From positions 248,001 through 312,000 of the forward strand of contig NZ_VIWP01000005.1 of assembly GCF_007829835.1 (NCBI RefSeq): a DNA stretch of 64,000 bases, in the 5' to 3' direction. The DNA comes from Neorhizobium alkalisoli (GTDB lineage Bacteria; Pseudomonadota; Alphaproteobacteria; Rhizobiales; Rhizobiaceae). Of this stretch, positions 61,035 through 64,000 are shown in pieces. Position 1 is the stretch's first letter. Every line of letters starts with the position of its first letter. The position numbers and the translations under genes are program-made. The notes under the pieces were generated by a model. That model did not search any database, had not been told where the DNA came from, and worked only from the letters and a program-made list of their open reading frames with translations.

Positions 61035-62402
61035 ATGACGCAGGCCCATATTACCGAGCCCGCCCGCCGCATCGATGTCATCCACCAGACGGATGTTCTG
61101 GTCGTCGGATCCGGACCGGGCGGACTTGCCGCCGCGATTGCGGCCGCCCGCGCCGGTGCGCAGGTGACGCTGATCGAGCGTTTCGGCTGTTTCGGCGGCA
61201 ATATCACCGTCGTCGGGGTCGAGGGTTTTGCCTGGTATCGGCATGAAAAGACGGTGGAGGCGGGCGGAATCGGACGTGAATTCGAGGAACGCGCCAAGGT
61301 GATGGGCGCCGCTGTGCCGGAAAGCCAGTCGCTGAGCTACGAGCTGGATTCGGAAGGGTTCAAACTGGTCGCCGACCGGCTGGTGGAAGAGAGCGGCATC
61401 ACGCCCATGCTGCACCGGCAGTTCGCAGCGCCGATCATGGAAGGCAACCGCATCACCGGCATCATCACCGAATCCAAGGCCGGCCGCGAGGCGATCCTGG
61501 CAAAATGCGTTATCGATGCCACCGGCGATGCCGATGTCGCGACCGCAGCCGGTGCACCGGTCGCCAAAACCCCGGTCGAGGCAATGCAGGCCGCCTCCGT
61601 CATGTTTCATCTCGCCGGCGTCGACAAGCGCGCCTTTCTCGACGGCGTGCGTGCCGATCCGCAGACCTATGCCGACTGGTCGACCGGCGAATGGCAGATC
61701 GAGACCTCCGGCAAGGAGGACAAGATGTTTTCGCCTTTCCTGGCCAAACCCTTTTCCCAGGCGATCCGCGAGGGCGTCATCCCGGCGCATCTCAATACGA
61801 TCGCCGGCACCTGGGGCGCCATGCACGATACCGGCGAACTCACCTATATGAACCTCGTGCACCTTGCCGGCTGTGACGGCACCGATCCTACCAGCATGAC
61901 CCGTTTCGAGATCGAGGGCCGGCGGCAGGCGATGCTGGCGATCGAGGCGCTGCGCCGTTATACGCCGGGCTGCGAGGGCGCAAGACTGCGCAATTTCGGC
62001 ATGACGATCGGCATCCGCGATACCCGCAAGCTGGATGCCGTCTACAACATGACCGAGGATGATGTGCGCCACGAAGGCCGTTTCGAGGATACGATCGGCA
62101 TCTATCCCGAATTCATCGACGGTTACGGCGTCCTCATCCTGCCGACCACCGGCCGTTACATGCAGGTCCCCTATCGCGCCATGCTGCCGAAGAGGATCGA
62201 CAACCTGCTCGTCACCGGCCGCGCGATCGGCGGTGACCGCATCGCCCATGCCGCGACCCGCAACATGGCCTGCTGCGCCGTCGCCGGCCAGGGTGCCGGC
62301 GTGGCCGCGGCAATCGCCATCCGTTCGGGCCGCCCGCTCAACGGCGTCGATATCGTCGCGGTCCAGCAGGAACTGGTGCGGCAGGGCGTACGGATCAACT
62401 GA
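61035..62402 (+). CDS. FAD-dependent oxidoreductase
   Basis: 455 residues from the ATG seven bases after AGGAG. An N-terminal Rossmann FAD motif, VLVVGSGPGGLAAAIAAARAGAQVTLIERFGCFGGN, a FAD_oxidored-type body (VIDATGDADVATAAGAP), and the C-terminal RIDNLLVTGRAIGGDRIAHAATRNMACCAVAGQGAGVAAAIAI are clear. Members of this family are often encoded next to Tct systems and oxidise organic acids, but the substrate is unknown. A CC pair near residue 425 might be redox-active. Confidence 0.85.
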   Translation: MTQAHITEPARRIDVIHQTDVLVVGSGPGGLAAAIAAARAGAQVTLIERFGCFGGNITVVGVEGFAWYRHEKTVEAGGIGREFEERAKVMGAAVPESQSLSYELDSEGFKLVADRLVEESGITPMLHRQFAAPIMEGNRITGIITESKAGREAILAKCVIDATGDADVATAAGAPVAKTPVEAMQAASVMFHLAGVDKRAFLDGVRADPQTYADWSTGEWQIETSGKEDKMFSPFLAKPFSQAIREGVIPAHLNTIAGTWGAMHDTGELTYMNLVHLAGCDGTDPTSMTRFEIEGRRQAMLAIEALRRYTPGCEGARLRNFGMTIGIRDTRKLDAVYNMTEDDVRHEGRFEDTIGIYPEFIDGYGVLILPTTGRYMQVPYRAMLPKRIDNLLVTGRAIGGDRIAHAATRNMACCAVAGQGAGVAAAIAIRSGRPLNGVDIVAVQQELVRQGVRIN

Positions 62403-62411
62403 GGCGGCAGC

Positions 62412-63056
62412 TTACCAGCTGAGAAAACGGCGGCCGCACAGGGTGCCGATAACGCCCATCAGCACGATGCCGAGCGTGTACCACAGGGCGACGAAGGTCA
62501 GCCCGTTTTCGATACAGCCCCAGGAATAGATCCAGGCGCCGACGGCGCCGGCCGACATGCCGGCCACGAAACCGGCCAGCCGCGGCGCGGTCGGTGCAGC
62601 CCGACGCAGGAACCAGATATTGCCGGCAAAGACCGGTAGCGCCGTTGCGGTGATGATGAACGGGCAGAACCAGGCGGAACGGCCGAAGATCATGCGCGGA
62701 TAATCCGCCGAGGCCGCGACATGCAGCTGCCACAGGCCGAGACCGACGAGAAGAAGATAGATGCCAAGCGACGTCAGGCCGCTCATCTTCGGAACGCCAC
62801 CCGGCCGCGCGACGACCATCATCGCCACGAGCCCGGTGATTGCCAGCGCCAGCGGATAGATGCCTTTCGCCCAGAAGGCCGGCTGGTAGAGCGCCTGGGC
62901 GACATCGGGACGAAAACCGTGGGCGAGGAAAAGCAGGACAGCCGAGACCACGAAGCCGGGCAGGATCGCAAGCGACAGCATGCGGCCGAGCGCACCGCGC
63001 GGCACGGGCTTCAGCTCGCCCACCAGCCTGTCTATCAGATCATCCGTCTTCGCCAC
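62412..63056 (-). CDS. NrsF-like (DUF1109) anti-sigma factor
   Basis: 214 residues with six membrane helices after a short cytoplasmic N-terminus (TDDLIDRLVGELKPVPRG, the DUF1109 hallmark). The sigma factor gene overlaps its start by 17 bases. In Caulobacter, NrsF is the membrane anti-sigma that holds SigF until redox or heavy-metal stress, sensed by conserved cysteines. Here Cys residues occur in WFCPFIITA, YSWGCIENG and GTLCGRRF. Function inferred by homology and gene order. Confidence 0.82.
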   Translation of the reverse strand: MAKTDDLIDRLVGELKPVPRGALGRMLSLAILPGFVVSAVLLFLAHGFRPDVAQALYQPAFWAKGIYPLALAITGLVAMMVVARPGGVPKMSGLTSLGIYLLLVGLGLWQLHVAASADYPRMIFGRSAWFCPFIITATALPVFAGNIWFLRRAAPTAPRLAGFVAGMSAGAVGAWIYSWGCIENGLTFVALWYTLGIVLMGVIGTLCGRRFLSW

Positions 63057-63597
63057 GTTCGCCTCTCAATTTCGCGGCCATTGCCTTGATACCCCGGTGA
63101 ATGCTGACCTTGACCATCGCCTCGGACCGCCCGGAAGATGCCGCCGTATCGGCGACCGACTGTCCTTCGAGCCGCATCTGCCGTATCATCTCGCTCTGCC
63201 ATTGCGGCAGCGCGGCAAGCAGCCGTTCGAGATCCGCCGGCGCCGAAATGGCATCCTCGGTATAATCGTCCGCCATGTCCTCGATCGCCTCCAGCCCCAC
63301 CATGGACCGCCCGCCGCCGCGCCGGTGATGATCCACCAGCTTGTGACGCGCGATCGTGTAGAACCATGCCGTGAACGGCCGCGTCCGGTCATAGGTGATC
63401 CGGCGCTGATGGAGCGCAAGCAGCGTCTCCTGCACCAGATCATCCACATCCGCCGCGTGGGAACGGCCGAGCCTGCGCCCGTAATAGCTCGCAAGCAGAA
63501 GCCGAAGCACGTTCAGCAGGCAGCGATATGCCTTCTCGTTCCCGTCAAGGGACGAGAGCATCAGCGCTTTCAGCTCTGGCTCGCTCAACTGTGTCAT
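63040..63597 (-). CDS. SigF-type ECF sigma factor
   Basis: 185 residues. Region 2: RLLLASYYGRRLGRSHAADVDDLVQETLLALHQRRITYDRTRPFTAWFYTIARHKLVDHHRR. Region 4: LLAALPQWQSEMIRQMRLEGQSVADTAASSGRSEAMVKVSIHRGIKAM. The 17-base overlap with the DUF1109 gene marks the SigF/NrsF pair. A GTAACC-type promoter precedes its own gene and the divergent MXKDX gene. Confidence 0.88.
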   Translation of the reverse strand: MTQLSEPELKALMLSSLDGNEKAYRCLLNVLRLLLASYYGRRLGRSHAADVDDLVQETLLALHQRRITYDRTRPFTAWFYTIARHKLVDHHRRGGGRSMVGLEAIEDMADDYTEDAISAPADLERLLAALPQWQSEMIRQMRLEGQSVADTAASSGRSEAMVKVSIHRGIKAMAAKLRGERGEDG

Positions 63598-63610
63598 GTC
63601 GTCAAAGGCT

Positions 63611-63637
63611 CATACGGCACGCTCGGCAAATGGTTAC
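63611..63637 (-). promoter_or_regulatory. Possible SigF-type promoter of the sigma gene
   Basis: Minus strand GTAACC (63637-63632), 15 bases, CGTATG. The -35 half is perfect. The -10 differs from CGAA and the spacer is one base short. Confidence 0.5.
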
Positions 63638-63725
63638 ACGGCTGCAACAAGAAAATCGAGAAAGCCGGAAATTTTGAATGGGGGCGCTCCGCTCACCCGG
63701 TCCCGATCACTTGGCCGTGATGACT

Positions 63726-63751
63726 GTAACCGGTTTTCCGTTCCTCCCGAA
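63726..63751 (+). promoter_or_regulatory. SigF-type promoter of the MXKDX gene
   Basis: GTAACC (63726-63731), 16 bases, CGAA (63748-63751): exact match to the Caulobacter SigF consensus as I recall it. ACCGGTT/AACCGGT flank the spacer and -10. A GGCGCC-N9-GGCGCC hairpin (63767-63787) lies in the leader. Confidence 0.72.
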
Positions 63752-63808
63752 TGAACCGGTGTGAACGGCGCCGCATGAGGTGGCGCCTTACCAATCGGGA
63801 GAAGCACA

Positions 63809-64000
63809 ATGACAATCCGTCCTTTCGGCCTCGCCATCAGCGCAGCCCTTCTTGGCCTCGGCCTCATTGCCGGCAGCGCCCAGGCGCAGAGCAGCATGGA
63901 TTCCATGAAGAAGCCGGACGCCATGAAGATGGACAGCATGAAGACCGACAATATGAGCACCAACAGCATGAAGGCCAATGACATGAAGATGGGCGGCACC
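63809..64000 (+). CDS. MXKDX-repeat secreted protein (3' end beyond window)
   Basis: 64 residues visible. Signal peptide MTIRPFGLAISAALLGLGLI-AGSAQA, followed by imperfect pentapeptide repeats such as MDSMKKPDAMKMDSMKTDN, with Met, Asp and Lys at fixed spacing. Such MXXDXM/MXKDX proteins accompany SigF-NrsF genes and are thought to bind metals or oxidants through Met. AGAAG precedes the ATG. The frame is open at the window end. Confidence 0.82.
   Translation, partial: MTIRPFGLAISAALLGLGLIAGSAQAQSSMDSMKKPDAMKMDSMKTDNMSTNSMKANDMKMGGT

Overview
The window looks like chromosomal or large-replicon DNA of a Rhizobiales alphaproteobacterium (Rhizobium/Agrobacterium group). The evidence is high GC and codon use, several families of rhizobial palindromic intergenic repeats, a general-stress-response (GSR) sigma factor of EcfG type with a NepR-like partner and its characteristic promoters, and the abundance of binding-protein transporters. 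No rRNA, tRNA, CRISPR array, prophage or transposase was recognised. Genus-level placement is inference.

Layout. 0-3 kb: lacI-first PotD-type ABC uptake operon, cut by the left edge. 3-6 kb: TetA-like MFS exporter convergent with an ankyrin/DUF1963 pair. 6-8.3 kb: glutaryl-CoA dehydrogenase with divergent LysR. 8.5-9.6 kb: ArsR/SRPBCC pair and a small membrane protein. 9.8-12.2 kb: EF-hand protein and a PadR/HAAS/GIN-domain operon. 12.5-17.4 kb: RTX protein, XRE-cupin regulator with an aldehyde dehydrogenase, AlkC-like glycosylase. 17.4-18.05 kb: YafQ/DinJ-type toxin-antitoxin. 18-22 kb: sulfate ABC operon. 22-25 kb: cupin, TetR/RidA pair, second RTX protein. 25-31.5 kb: 3-hydroxyisobutyryl-CoA hydrolase and a TetR-controlled RND efflux operon. 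31.5-39.4 kb: LysR/isochorismatase pair, hybrid histidine kinase, BON protein, PQQ glucose dehydrogenase, GST. 39.4-50.1 kb: GSR island. 50.3-51.4 kb: truncated TreZ-like gene. 51.5-57.2 kb: LacI-controlled glucose/mannose-type ABC operon. 57.4-62.4 kb: tripartite tricarboxylate transporter and FAD oxidoreductase. 62.4-64 kb: SigF-type ECF sigma, NrsF-like anti-sigma and a MXKDX-repeat protein cut by the right edge.

How genes work together. The GSR island is the most coherent block. An EcfG-type sigma gene, a NepR-like anti-sigma gene, an HWE histidine kinase and several very small genes lie within 10 kb. Six sites match GGAAC-N16/17-CGTT or GGTT in the right orientation before the sigma gene and five small genes, one of which encodes a 25-residue membrane peptide. 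Glycogen synthase and debranching enzyme sit inside the island. At the right edge a second sigma system (SigF/NrsF) carries a GTAACC-N16-CGAA promoter before the MXKDX gene.

A second recurring pattern is that all four solute-binding-protein genes in the window are followed, before their membrane-component genes, by a palindromic repeat element. This resembles the REP-at-malE arrangement that sets binding protein in excess over permease. Many regulators have a readable operator next to their start: ArsR, PadR, TetR (three copies), LacI, LysR and DinJ.
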